Below, one piece after another: positions 1 through 7,198 of a DNA stretch of 23,127 nt. The number at the start of each line of letters is the position of its first letter. Position 1 is the stretch's first letter. A model generated the notes under the pieces. It saw only the letters and a program-made list of their open reading frames with translations, was not told the DNA's origin and ran no database searches. Source of the stretch: Sphingomonas sp. (GTDB lineage Bacteria > Pseudomonadota > Alphaproteobacteria > Sphingomonadales > Sphingomonadaceae); the NCBI GenBank assembly GCA_030824725.1, contig JAPJRE010000015.1, positions 1-23,127 on the forward strand, given 5' to 3'. A program made the position numbers and the translations under genes.

Positions 1-79
1 GGGCTGGCGCGCCGTCGCGATCGCGCCGCGCCCGGAAACCGAAGCGCTGATCGACACCGCAATCGCGCTCGCCGATTGA
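1..79 (+). CDS. hemD: C-terminal end of probable uroporphyrinogen-III synthase (partial)
   Basis: Only the last 25 codons are present; the frame begins at base 2 and ends with TGA at 77-79. The tail reads GWRAVAIAPRPETEALIDTA, which resembles the last strand and helix of uroporphyrinogen-III synthase, where GWR..v.vA..P...al is a usual ending. That enzyme closes and rearranges hydroxymethylbilane to uroporphyrinogen III in cytoplasmic heme synthesis. The call also rests on the next gene: in alphaproteobacteria a mitofilin-like gene commonly follows heme biosynthesis genes. With 25 residues visible the assignment is inferential; the upstream sequence would settle it. Confidence 0.6.
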   Translation, partial: GWRAVAIAPRPETEALIDTAIALAD

Positions 80-111
80 CCCGCGCGGCGCACCCGGCGA
101 AAAGGGCGGCC

Positions 112-1005
112 ATGAGCGACGAGCCCCTGGCGCCCGAGCCGGTCCGAACCCTGAGTCCGCGCCGTAATCGAATGATCCCTGTCGGGCTGGGCTTCCTCGG
201 CGGCGTCGCGTTGACAGCCGGGGCGATCGAGCTGGCCGGGCCGCATCCTGCCGGGCAGCCCTCCGGCACCCCCACCTATGCCCCTGCGGCCTCGCCCTTG
301 CCCCAGCCCTTGAAGGTGCCGCCGCCCGTACTGGCGCCCGCCACCGATGTTGCGACGCTGGACGCGCGCGAGACCGCGCTCGCCGCCCGGCTGGATGCGC
401 TGGAGCTGCAGCTGCGCCAGGCCGACGAGAGTGCGCGCAATGCGGCGCAATATTCCACCCAGGCCGAACGGCTGATGGTCGCCGCCGCAGTGCGCCGCGC
501 CGTCGAGCGCGGCCAGCCGCTGGGCAGCCTGGAGCAGCAGCTTCGCGCCCGCTTCGGCGCGCGGCACCCCGAAGCCGTTGGCGCGATCGTCACTGCGGCC
601 GCGGATCCGCTCACGCTGGAGGATCTGCGCATCGCGCTGGACACGATCGCACCGCGGCTCGGCAACGGGCCGGACGACAGCCTGTGGACGCGCTTCCGCA
701 GCTTTGTCGGCGACCTGTTCGTGCTGCACAAGGCGGGGATGCCGAGCCCGCGCCCGGCCGAGCGCCTGCGCCGCGCCCGCAGCGCGCTGGCCGCCGGCAA
801 TGTCGAAACCGCGATCGCCGAAGTGATGCACATGCCCGGTGCGTCCGTGGCGGAGGGCTGGACGAGTGCCGCCTCGCGCTATGTGAATGCCCGCAAGGCA
901 CTGGACGAAATAGAGAAGGCGGCAGCTGCAACGCCGCCCAAACCCCCGGTCGTGGCGCCGGCACCCGCCCCCGCCCCGGCACCGGAGACACCGAGGAACG
1001 ACTGA
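112..1005 (+). CDS. Mitofilin/Mic60-like inner-membrane protein
   Basis: A 297-residue protein with one membrane segment near the N-terminus (about residues 21-43), a Pro/Ala-rich linker (44-80), a predicted coiled coil (about 81-118), a helical C-terminal domain and a Pro-Ala-Pro tail (from about 280). This order (TM, coiled coil, helical mitofilin domain) matches alphaproteobacterial homologues of mitochondrial Mic60, which bend inner membranes and contact the outer membrane. The C-terminal region has the family pattern of a repeat-like helix (RLRRARSALAAGNVETAIAE) followed by GW and an amphipathic helix. The ATG at 112 is preferred because AGGGCGG lies just upstream; an in-frame TTG at 76 would overlap the hemD stop. 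The ACAD gene begins one base after its stop, so the two are probably co-transcribed. The family assignment is from pattern, not alignment. Confidence 0.7.
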   Translation: MSDEPLAPEPVRTLSPRRNRMIPVGLGFLGGVALTAGAIELAGPHPAGQPSGTPTYAPAASPLPQPLKVPPPVLAPATDVATLDARETALAARLDALELQLRQADESARNAAQYSTQAERLMVAAAVRRAVERGQPLGSLEQQLRARFGARHPEAVGAIVTAAADPLTLEDLRIALDTIAPRLGNGPDDSLWTRFRSFVGDLFVLHKAGMPSPRPAERLRRARSALAAGNVETAIAEVMHMPGASVAEGWTSAASRYVNARKALDEIEKAAAATPPKPPVVAPAPAPAPAPETPRND

Positions 1006-1006
1006 A

Positions 1007-2191
1007 ATGGCAGACATGGGCCGGTTCGACTGGCAGGATCCGTTCGGGCTCGACGGCGAGCTTACCGACGAAGAGCGGATGGTGCGCGACGCCGCACGCG
1101 AGTATGCGCAGGGCGAGCTGCTCCCGCGCGTCACCTCCGCCTATCTGGAGGAGCGGTTCGACCGCGCAATCATGGCCGAGATGGGCACGCTCGGCCTGCT
1201 CGGCCCGACGATTCCCGAGACCTATGGCGGGGCCGGGCTCGGCTATGTCGCCTATGGCCTGGTCGCGCGCGAGGTGGAGCGGGTCGATTCGGGCTATCGC
1301 TCGGCGATGAGCGTGCAGAGCTCGCTGGTGATGCACCCGATCCATGCCTATGGCAGCGAGGAGCAGCGGCGGAAATATCTGCCCAAGCTGGCGAGCGGCG
1401 AATGGGTCGGCTGCTTCGGCCTCACCGAGCCGGACGCGGGCTCCGACCCCGCCGGCATGCGCACCCGCGCCGAGAAGATCGATGGCGGCTACCGGATCAC
1501 CGGCGCCAAGATGTGGATCACCAATTCGCCGATCGCCGATGTGTTCGTCGTCTGGGCGAAGAGCGACGCGCATGATGGCGCGATCCGCGGCTTCGTGCTG
1601 GAGCGGGGCATGAAGGGCCTCACCAGCCCCAAGATCGAGGGCAAGCTGAGCCTGCGGGCCTCGGTGACCGGCGAGATCGTGATGGACGGGGTGGAAGTCG
1701 GCGAAGACGCGCTGCTCCCCAATGTCCAGGGGCTGAAGGGCCCGTTCGGCTGCCTCAACCGCGCGCGCTACGGCATCGCCTGGGGCACGATGGGCGCGGC
1801 GGAAGCCTGCTTCCACGCCGCGCGGCAGTACACGCTCGATCGTCACCAGTTCGGCCGGCCGCTCGCCGCGACCCAGCTGGTGCAGCTCAAGCTCGCCAAT
1901 ATGGAAACCGAGATCGCGCTCGGGCTGCAGGCGGCGCTGCGCTGCGGGCGGATGTTCGACGCCGGCACGCTGAGCCCCGAGGCGATCAGCATCATCAAGC
2001 GCAACAATTGCGGCAAGGCGCTGGAGATTGCGCGTGTCGCGCGCGACATGCACGGCGGCAACGGCATCTCGGCCGAATTCCACGTGATCCGCCACGCGAT
2101 CAACCTGGAGACGGTGAACACCTATGAGGGCACGCACGACGTGCACGGGCTGATCCTCGGCCGGGCGATCACCGGCATCGCGGCGTTCTGA
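1007..2191 (+). CDS. gcdH: Glutaryl-CoA dehydrogenase (acyl-CoA dehydrogenase family)
   Basis: A full-length 394-residue acyl-CoA dehydrogenase. It contains the stretch DSGYRSAMSVQSSLVMHPI (residues 95-113) that typifies glutaryl-CoA dehydrogenases, including the Arg (98) that binds the substrate gamma-carboxylate. It also has the FAD/substrate motif CFGLTEPDAGSDP (136-148), and the catalytic base Glu374 in NTYEGTHDVHG near the C-terminus, followed by the typical LILGRAITGI ending. The enzyme oxidises and decarboxylates glutaryl-CoA to crotonyl-CoA in lysine, hydroxylysine and tryptophan catabolism, passing electrons to ETF. GAGGAAC just upstream serves the ATG at 1007. Its stop codon shares a base with the next start, and a class III CoA-transferase follows two genes on, a context that supports glutarate activation. 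Confidence 0.92.
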   Translation: MADMGRFDWQDPFGLDGELTDEERMVRDAAREYAQGELLPRVTSAYLEERFDRAIMAEMGTLGLLGPTIPETYGGAGLGYVAYGLVAREVERVDSGYRSAMSVQSSLVMHPIHAYGSEEQRRKYLPKLASGEWVGCFGLTEPDAGSDPAGMRTRAEKIDGGYRITGAKMWITNSPIADVFVVWAKSDAHDGAIRGFVLERGMKGLTSPKIEGKLSLRASVTGEIVMDGVEVGEDALLPNVQGLKGPFGCLNRARYGIAWGTMGAAEACFHAARQYTLDRHQFGRPLAATQLVQLKLANMETEIALGLQAALRCGRMFDAGTLSPEAISIIKRNNCGKALEIARVARDMHGGNGISAEFHVIRHAINLETVNTYEGTHDVHGLILGRAITGIAAF

Positions 2192-2709
2192 TGACGCCCG
2201 ATCGGCAGCCGGTGCTGGAGGGCGATCTCGTCCGCATCCGCCCGCTCTTGGCGGCGGACTGGGACGCGCTGTACGCGGTCGCGTCGGATCCGCTGATCTG
2301 GGAAGTCCATCCGCGGCCGGATCGCTGGCAGGAGCCGGTGTTCCGCCGGTTCTTCGCCGAGGCGCTGGCTTGCGGCGGCGGGCTCGCGATCGAGGACAGG
2401 GCAACCGGCACGATCATCGGCTCCAGCCGCTATGATTACCACGTGCCGGAAGAGGACGAGATCGAGATCGGCTGGACCTTCCTCGCCCGCGCCTATTGGG
2501 GCGGCATCTACAACCGCGAAGTGAAGCGGCTGATGCTCGACCATATCCACCAGTATGTGGGTACGGTCGTGTTTCTCGTCGGCAAGGACAATCTCCGGTC
2601 GCGCGGCGCCATGGCGAAGATCGGCGGGGAACTGGTTCCCGGGCGCCATCATCGCGGCGGCGGGGAGGTCTTCTCCGACCACGTCGTCTACGCGATCCGG
2701 CGGCCGTGA
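2191..2709 (+). CDS. GNAT family N-acetyltransferase (RimJ/RimL-like)
   Basis: A 172-residue GNAT protein. It begins with the LVRIRPLLAADWDALYAVA pattern of RimJ/RimL-type acetyltransferases and has the core IEIGWTFLARAYWGGIYNRE (about residues 92-111), the acetyl-CoA-binding strand and helix. Near residues 132-144 is KDNLRSRGAMAKIGG, the usual N..S...m.k.G feature. The classical R-x-x-G-x-G pyrophosphate loop reads YWGGIYN, a variant seen in one GNAT subfamily. The substrate cannot be told from sequence. The start ATG shares its A with the stop of the dehydrogenase gene, and the stop overlaps the GTG of the CoA-transferase by four bases, so the three are likely translated as a coupled unit. 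Whether it modifies a protein or a small molecule of the pathway is unknown. Confidence 0.85.
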   Translation: MTPDRQPVLEGDLVRIRPLLAADWDALYAVASDPLIWEVHPRPDRWQEPVFRRFFAEALACGGGLAIEDRATGTIIGSSRYDYHVPEEDEIEIGWTFLARAYWGGIYNREVKRLMLDHIHQYVGTVVFLVGKDNLRSRGAMAKIGGELVPGRHHRGGGEVFSDHVVYAIRRP

Positions 2710-3812
2710 AGCCGCTCGCCGGCATCAAGGTCGTCGAACTCGCCCGCATCCTGGCGGGGCCCTGGTGCGGGCAGCTGCTTGCGGATCTCGGCGCCGAGGT
2801 GGTCAAGGTCGAGCGGCCGGGGGTCGGCGACGACACCCGCCACTGGGGCCCGCCCTTCCTCCACGATGCCGAAGGCGTGCACCGCGATGCCGCCTATTTC
2901 CACGCCTGCAACCGGGGCAAGACCAGTATCGGCATCGACATCGCCACGGCGGAAGGGCAGGCGGCGGTGAAGGCGCTGATCGCCGATGCCGATGTGGTGA
3001 TCGAGAATTACAAGGTCGGCGGGCTGGTGAAGTACGGGCTCGATGCCGCCAACCTGCGCTCGGCCAACCCTAGGCTGATCGTCTGCTCGATCACCGGCTT
3101 CGGCCAGACCGGGCCCTATGCGGCCCGCGCCGGCTATGACTTCATCATCCAGGGCATGGGCGGGGCGATGAGCCTCACCGGTGAGCCCGACGGCGCGCCG
3201 CAAAAGGCGGGCGTCGCCTATGCCGACATCTTCACCGGGGTCTATTCGGCCGTCGCGATCCTCGCCGCGCTGCGTCGGCGGGATGTCGAGGGGGAGGGCG
3301 CGCATATCGACATGGCGCTGCTCGACACGCAGGTGGCGGTGCTGGCCAACCAGGCGCTCAACTGGATGGCGAGCGGCACGGTGCCGCACCGCATGGGCAA
3401 CGGGCATGCGAATCTGGTGCCCTACCAGGCCTTTGCCTGCCGCGACGGCGAGCTGATCGTCGCCGTGGGCAATGATTCGCAGTTCGCCAGGCTTTGCGCG
3501 GTCCTCGGGCTCGATCTGGCGCGCGATCCGCGGTTCGCCACCAATCCGGCGCGGGTGACGCATCGCGATGCGCTGATTCCGCAGCTTGCCCGCGCAATCC
3601 TCGATTGGGCCAAGGCGGACCTGTATGAAGCGCTGGAGGCGCAGGGCGTGCCGGCGGGACCGATCAACCGGGTCGACGAGGTGTTCGCCGATCCGCAGGT
3701 GATCGCCCGCGGCATGGCGATCGTCCGCGAGGGGCTGCCGGGTCTCGCCAGCCCCATCACGATCGACGGCAAGCGTATGGTCGCCGAGCGCGCGAGCCCG
3801 GCCCGGCCCTGA
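2706..3812 (+). CDS. Class III (CaiB/BaiF) CoA-transferase, probably glutarate CoA-transferase-like
   Basis: A 368-residue protein, slightly shorter than many family members. The N-terminal PLAGIKVVELARILAGPWCG and ADLGAEVVKVERP blocks are diagnostic for family III CoA-transferases. The catalytic Asp is expected at residue 145 in RAGYDFIIQGMGGAMSLTGE, by analogy with the acyl-CoA/aspartyl anhydride mechanism of formyl-CoA transferase and CaiB. NRGKTSIGID and the C-terminal AQGVPAGPINRVDEVF are also typical. Next to glutaryl-CoA dehydrogenase the obvious role is moving CoA from succinyl-CoA (or HMG-CoA) to glutarate, as in human SUGCT; the exact donor is inferred. The GTG at 2706 overlaps the GNAT stop by four bases (GTGA) and gives a start aligned with the family; the frame is open further upstream but that part looks unrelated. 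Confidence 0.88.
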   Translation: MKPLAGIKVVELARILAGPWCGQLLADLGAEVVKVERPGVGDDTRHWGPPFLHDAEGVHRDAAYFHACNRGKTSIGIDIATAEGQAAVKALIADADVVIENYKVGGLVKYGLDAANLRSANPRLIVCSITGFGQTGPYAARAGYDFIIQGMGGAMSLTGEPDGAPQKAGVAYADIFTGVYSAVAILAALRRRDVEGEGAHIDMALLDTQVAVLANQALNWMASGTVPHRMGNGHANLVPYQAFACRDGELIVAVGNDSQFARLCAVLGLDLARDPRFATNPARVTHRDALIPQLARAILDWAKADLYEALEAQGVPAGPINRVDEVFADPQVIARGMAIVREGLPGLASPITIDGKRMVAERASPARP

Positions 3813-3831
3813 GCAAGCGCTCCCCACAAGC

Positions 3832-3927
3832 CGTTATCCCGGCGGAAGCCGGGATCCATTCGCCACTCGGTGAAAGCAGGAGCCGGTACGGAGACCCCAA
3901 TGGACCCCGGCTTTCGCCGGGGTGACG
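3832..3927. repeat. REP-like inverted-repeat element between convergent genes
   Basis: Two 29-base arms (3832-3860 and 3899-3927) are inverted copies with four mismatches. Each arm carries its own smaller GC palindrome around CCCGGC..AAGCCGGG, and 38 bases separate them. Elements of this form (CCGGCGAAAGCCGGGRTCCATT) are dispersed in sphingomonad and related genomes; that is family knowledge, only one copy is in this window. It sits between the 3' ends of the CoA-transferase and COQ9 genes and may also act as a transcription barrier for both. Confidence 0.75.
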
Positions 3928-3942
3928 AAAAGAGGGGGCGCC

Positions 3943-4599
3943 TCAGATTGCCGGGTAGCGCAGCCGGCCGATGAAGCGGGAGAGGCTCGGGCGATTGGTA
4001 GTGCGGTTCACGAACCCTGCCTTGGCCTTCTCGAACCGCATGATCCCCTCGATCCGGCGGGCGAGGAAGGCGCGGGTGTCTTCCCACTCCTCGCTGTCGT
4101 CCTGGACGAACACGGCGATGGTTGCGGCATAGACGCTGCCGAGCGTCATCCGCTTGGTATAATGGTTGTAGTCGGTCGCGGTGTCACCCGCCGCGCGCCA
4201 CATCGCATCCGCCGCGCGCCAGCCGAGCTTGCTTGCCTTGCCCAGATTCTGCGGCATGGCGAGGATCGCCAGAGCCCGGCGCAGTGCGTCGCGATAGGGG
4301 GCGAGCAGCGCCAGCCGCGCCTCGACCAGCGCGGTGATTCGCGCGCGGATCTTCATCCCCGCCAACGTCTCGGGCGAGAGCTCGTCGAGCATCGCGCGGT
4401 CGATATGCGCGAACCAGGCGTCGATCATCGCCAGCGGTCCGTCCGAGAAGGCGAGTCGCGCAACGTCGCGGTCGACGCCCATGCCGTCGGCGGTGGCGTC
4501 CAGCGCGCGCTGGTTCCAGCCGTCAAAGGCGGCATTGGCGGCAAGCGACGGCGCAAGCGCCGCGCGCAGTTCATCGAGGGTGGCGTCGGCGAGATCCAT
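3943..4599 (-). CDS. COQ9 family protein (ubiquinone biosynthesis)
   Basis: A 218-residue, mostly helical protein of the COQ9 family. Signature pieces are the N-terminal LDELRAALAPSLAANAAFDGWNQRAL, a TetR-like fold without a clear DNA-binding helix, and the C-terminal block TATDYNHYTKRMTLGSVYAAT (about residues 141-161) with DDSEEWEDTRAFLARRIEGIM, which is highly characteristic. In eukaryotes COQ9 binds lipid and presents quinone intermediates to COQ7; alphaproteobacterial homologues are thought to act in aerobic ubiquinone synthesis. The ATG at 4599 is chosen because the frame upstream loses family similarity. The start lies 41 bases downstream of the DMT-transporter stop on the same strand, so it may be co-transcribed with that gene. 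No strong Shine-Dalgarno is visible. Confidence 0.88.
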   Translation of the reverse strand: MDLADATLDELRAALAPSLAANAAFDGWNQRALDATADGMGVDRDVARLAFSDGPLAMIDAWFAHIDRAMLDELSPETLAGMKIRARITALVEARLALLAPYRDALRRALAILAMPQNLGKASKLGWRAADAMWRAAGDTATDYNHYTKRMTLGSVYAATIAVFVQDDSEEWEDTRAFLARRIEGIMRFEKAKAGFVNRTTNRPSLSRFIGRLRYPAI

Positions 4600-4639
4600 G
4601 ACTGCTGATCTAGGCCCGAAGCCGCCGCCCGGCAACCGC

Positions 4640-5545
4640 CTACCCCTTGGGCCGTACCGCGCCTTGCCGCACCAGCACCAGCGCGGCGGCGACCAGCGCC
4701 GCGCCGAACAGGTCGGCGGTGGCGAGCTTCTCGTCGAAGATGATCCAGCCGAGCGCCGCACCCACTGCGGGCTGCACCAGCAGCGCGATGCCGATCACCA
4801 GCGGCGAGAGATGGCCGAGCGCATAGATCATGCAGCCCTGCCCGATCAGCTGGCTGACGATGGCGAGCGCAAGCAGCGGCCACCAGAGGTGCGGCACGAT
4901 CTGCTCGCCCATCGCCAGCGCGATCACCAGCAGCGGCGGGATGGTGGCGAGCGAGGACAGGGCCAGCGCCGGCACCGGGCCGAGCGACACCCGCACCCGC
5001 GCCATCAGCGCGAAATAGACCGCGTAGAACACGCCGGCGGCGAGGCAGAACAGGTCGCCCGCCAGATGCCGCGAGGAGAGTTCGGCCGAGCGCCCGAGCA
5101 GCAGCGCGCCGCCGATCGCGGCCAGCAGCAGCGCCGCGCCCTGCATCCTGCTCGGCCAGGCACGCGCGACGACGAAGCCGTAGATCGGGAAGATCAGCGA
5201 CGCCGAATTGCCGAACAGGGTGGAGTTGGCGAGCGTGGTGCGGACGATGCCGACATGCCAGCTCGCCAGGTCCAGCGCGAACACCACCCCGGCGATGCTG
5301 AGGATCCACCAGCGCCCGCGTGCCAGCGCGATCGGCTTTTCGCCCATCGCCGTCGCCGCGGCGAACAGGATCGGCGTCGCGATGATCAGCCGCCAGAACG
5401 CCGCCGACACCGGCCCCACATCCGCCATCCGCACGAACAGCGGCCCCGTGGCCAGCGCCGTATTTGCGATCAACGCTGCAACGAGCGCGGTCGCAACATG
5501 GCTTCGTGCCGGGGAAGTTTTTGTTGTCGGTGCGTTGCCCTGCAT
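4640..5545 (-). CDS. EamA/DMT family drug-metabolite transporter
   Basis: A 301-residue integral membrane protein with about ten hydrophobic helices arranged as two EamA repeats. The first runs from about residue 17 to 145 (ANTALATGPLFVRMADVGPVSAAFWRLIIA), the second from about 160 to 295 (GDLFCLAAGVFYAVYFALMARV). The family exports small metabolites such as amino acids, nucleosides or drugs through the inner membrane; the substrate is not predictable here. The ATG at 5545 gives a short polar N-terminus before the first helix. It is divergent from the ene-reductase gene (54 bases between starts), so the two may share a regulatory region. No dedicated regulator is adjacent. Confidence 0.88.
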   Translation of the reverse strand: MQGNAPTTKTSPARSHVATALVAALIANTALATGPLFVRMADVGPVSAAFWRLIIATPILFAAATAMGEKPIALARGRWWILSIAGVVFALDLASWHVGIVRTTLANSTLFGNSASLIFPIYGFVVARAWPSRMQGAALLLAAIGGALLLGRSAELSSRHLAGDLFCLAAGVFYAVYFALMARVRVSLGPVPALALSSLATIPPLLVIALAMGEQIVPHLWWPLLALAIVSQLIGQGCMIYALGHLSPLVIGIALLVQPAVGAALGWIIFDEKLATADLFGAALVAAALVLVRQGAVRPKG

Positions 5546-5599
5546 GGCGCCCTCTAACGCCCTATCTATGCGAAGTCACAAGCTTCCAAAGGAATTCCG
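5546..5599. promoter_or_regulatory. Divergent intergenic region between the DMT transporter and ene-reductase
   Basis: This 54-base gap holds the upstream signals of both divergent genes. AAGGA lies 7-8 bases before the ATG at 5600 and is a good ribosome binding site. A TATCTAT stretch near 5564-5570 is a possible -10 element but has no convincing partner, so no promoter is claimed beyond the location. Confidence 0.35.
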
Positions 5600-6715
5600 A
5601 TGCCCAGCCTGTTCGATCCGATTGAGCTCGGCGCGATCCATGCTGCCAATCGCGTGTGGATGTCGCCGCTCACCCGCGGCCGCTCCACGCGCGGCCATGT
5701 GCCGACGCCGGTCATGGTCGACTATTACCGCCAGCGCGCCAGCGCCGGGCTGATCATCACCGAGGCGACCGGCATCAGCCAGCAGGGGCTCGGCTGGGCC
5801 TATGCGCCGGGCATCTGGAGCGACGAGCAGGTCGAGGCGTGGAAGCCGATCACCGCAGCCGTCCATGAAGCCGGCGGCAAGATCGTCTCCCAGCTCTGGC
5901 ACATGGGCCGGCTGGTCCATTCCGATTTCCTCGGCGGCGAGCCGCCGGTCTCGGCATCAGCGACCACCGCGCCCGGCAGCGTCCGCACCTATGCCGGGGA
6001 AGATGCAGGCGAGATCAAGCGGCCCTACAGCCAGGCCCGCCCGCTGCGTACCGACGAGATCCCCGGCATCCTCGACGATTATGCCCGCGCGGCGGAAAAC
6101 GCGATCCGCGCCGGCTTCGACGGGGTGCAGATCCACGCCGCCAATGGCTATCTGATCGACCAGTTCCTCCGTGACAATGCCAACTTCCGCGAGGACGACT
6201 ATGGCGGCTCGATCGAGAACCGCGTCCGCCTGCTCCGTGAGGTGAGCCAGCGCGTCGTCGACACGGTCGGCGCCGATCGTACCGGCGTCCGCCTCTCGCC
6301 CAATGGCGAGGTGCAGGGCGTCAACGACAGCAACCCGGTACCGCTGTTCGAAGCTGCCGCCGCGGCGCTTGACGATATCGGCGTGGCGTTCCTCGAGATG
6401 CGCGAGCCGCGGGCCGGCGGAACCCGGGGCGAGCCCGACCAGCCGCCAGTCCATCCGGCGATGCGCAAAGTGTATCGCGGCGTGCTCGCGCTCAACTCGG
6501 ACTATGATGCGGCCAGCGCCCAGGCGGCGCTCGACGCAGGCGAGGCTGATGCGATCGCATTCGGCCGGACCTTCCTCGCCAATCCGGATCTGCCGCGCCG
6601 GCTGCGCGAAGGGCTGCCGCTCAATCCGCAGCGCGAGGAACTGTTCTACGTCGGCGGCGCCGAGGGCTATACCGACTATCCGACGGCCGACGAACTCGCG
6701 CTTCAGTCGGCCTGA
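5600..6715 (+). CDS. Old Yellow Enzyme family alkene reductase (NemA-like)
   Basis: A 371-residue FMN-dependent ene-reductase of full length. Visible motifs are NRVWMSPLTRGRS with the Thr that tunes flavin (residue 25), SQLWHMGRLVH (97-107), and the substrate-binding HAANGYLIDQFLRD with His179 and Asn182 (the classical H-x-x-N pair) and Tyr184 as proton donor. NFREDDYGGSIENR (195-208) and AFGRTFLANPDL phosphate-site motifs also match. Such enzymes reduce activated C=C bonds of enones, maleimides and nitro compounds with NAD(P)H in the cytoplasm; related sequences are N-ethylmaleimide and xenobiotic reductases. The physiological substrate is unknown. The last 13 bases overlap the convergent gene at 6703. 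A clear AAGGA ribosome site precedes the start. Confidence 0.93.
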   Translation: MPSLFDPIELGAIHAANRVWMSPLTRGRSTRGHVPTPVMVDYYRQRASAGLIITEATGISQQGLGWAYAPGIWSDEQVEAWKPITAAVHEAGGKIVSQLWHMGRLVHSDFLGGEPPVSASATTAPGSVRTYAGEDAGEIKRPYSQARPLRTDEIPGILDDYARAAENAIRAGFDGVQIHAANGYLIDQFLRDNANFREDDYGGSIENRVRLLREVSQRVVDTVGADRTGVRLSPNGEVQGVNDSNPVPLFEAAAAALDDIGVAFLEMREPRAGGTRGEPDQPPVHPAMRKVYRGVLALNSDYDAASAQAALDAGEADAIAFGRTFLANPDLPRRLREGLPLNPQREELFYVGGAEGYTDYPTADELALQSA

Positions 6716-7194
6716 TCGAATCCGTCGATCCAGCGGGTGCTGGCCGCGCGGAAATGCGCACGCATTTTTGGTGGGGCCAGCACCATGCCTATCAGGAAGG
6801 GAAACCAGGGCCAGAACAGGAAGCTGCCCGTCACCAGCAGTGCGATCAGGATCGCGCCGCCGAAGCGCAGCGCCGCCAGCCGCGCATGGGCGGTATAGTT
6901 GAGCTTGATCGTGCGCGGTGCCTTGGCGTCGAACCAGCTGCGCGTGACGAAACTATCGGGCGTGGTTCTCGGCCGTTGGATCCCGAGCCGCCAGCCCTGC
7001 GCACCCCTCCCGCTTGTGGGAGGGGGTGGGGGAAGGGCTATCCTTAACCCCAGTTGCCGCTTTTGGCTGCCATCCCCTCCCGCAAGCGGGAGGGGAGATT
7101 TGGTGTGGGAGATGTCGCGTCCGGTCTTGCGATCGATGACGACAAGCCGCCGGCCCCGCTCTTCGACACGATAGCGAGACGGGGGCATGTCCAT
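6703..7194 (-). CDS. Small membrane protein interrupted by an in-frame palindromic repeat
   Basis: A 163-residue protein of unknown function. The first 28 residues (MDMPPSRYRVEERGRRLVVI) are charged and look like ordinary soluble coding sequence. Residues about 29-65 are a low-complexity Pro/Gly/Arg-rich stretch encoded by a repeat element. The rest has one long or two short hydrophobic helices around residues 110-142 (AALRFGGAILIALLVTGSFL and WPWFPFLIGMVLA). Without the insert the protein would be about 125 residues. The ATG at 7194 lies four bases after the acetyltransferase stop, which suggests coupling as the last gene of the minus-strand block; ATG at 7188 is an alternative. Its 3' end overlaps the ene-reductase 3' end by 13 bases. 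Expression and function with the insert are unknown. Confidence 0.65.
   Translation of the reverse strand: MDMPPSRYRVEERGRRLVVIDRKTGRDISHTKSPLPLAGGDGSQKRQLGLRIALPPPPPTSGRGAQGWRLGIQRPRTTPDSFVTRSWFDAKAPRTIKLNYTAHARLAALRFGGAILIALLVTGSFLFWPWFPFLIGMVLAPPKMRAHFRAASTRWIDGFDQAD
7004..7095. repeat. Paired GC palindromes (REP/BIME-like) inside a coding frame
   Basis: Two near-identical 22-base palindromes lie 48 bases apart. Copy A at 7004-7025 has arms CCCCTCCC/GGGAGGGG with loop GCTTGT. Copy B at 7074-7095 has 10-base perfect arms CCCCTCCCGC/GCGGGAGGGG and an AA loop. By their loops the two are in opposite orientation, the arrangement of paired REP sequences. The unit keeps the minus-strand frame open and adds about 37 residues to the host protein. 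Confidence 0.8.
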
Positions 7195-7198
7195 TGCG

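Noticed and set aside
611..2404. 597-residue open frame on the minus strand opposite the mitofilin-like and dehydrogenase genes
   Set aside because: Arg/Pro/His/Asp-rich composition without domains, and it lies antisense to a clear acyl-CoA dehydrogenase; such frames are a by-product of high GC third positions.
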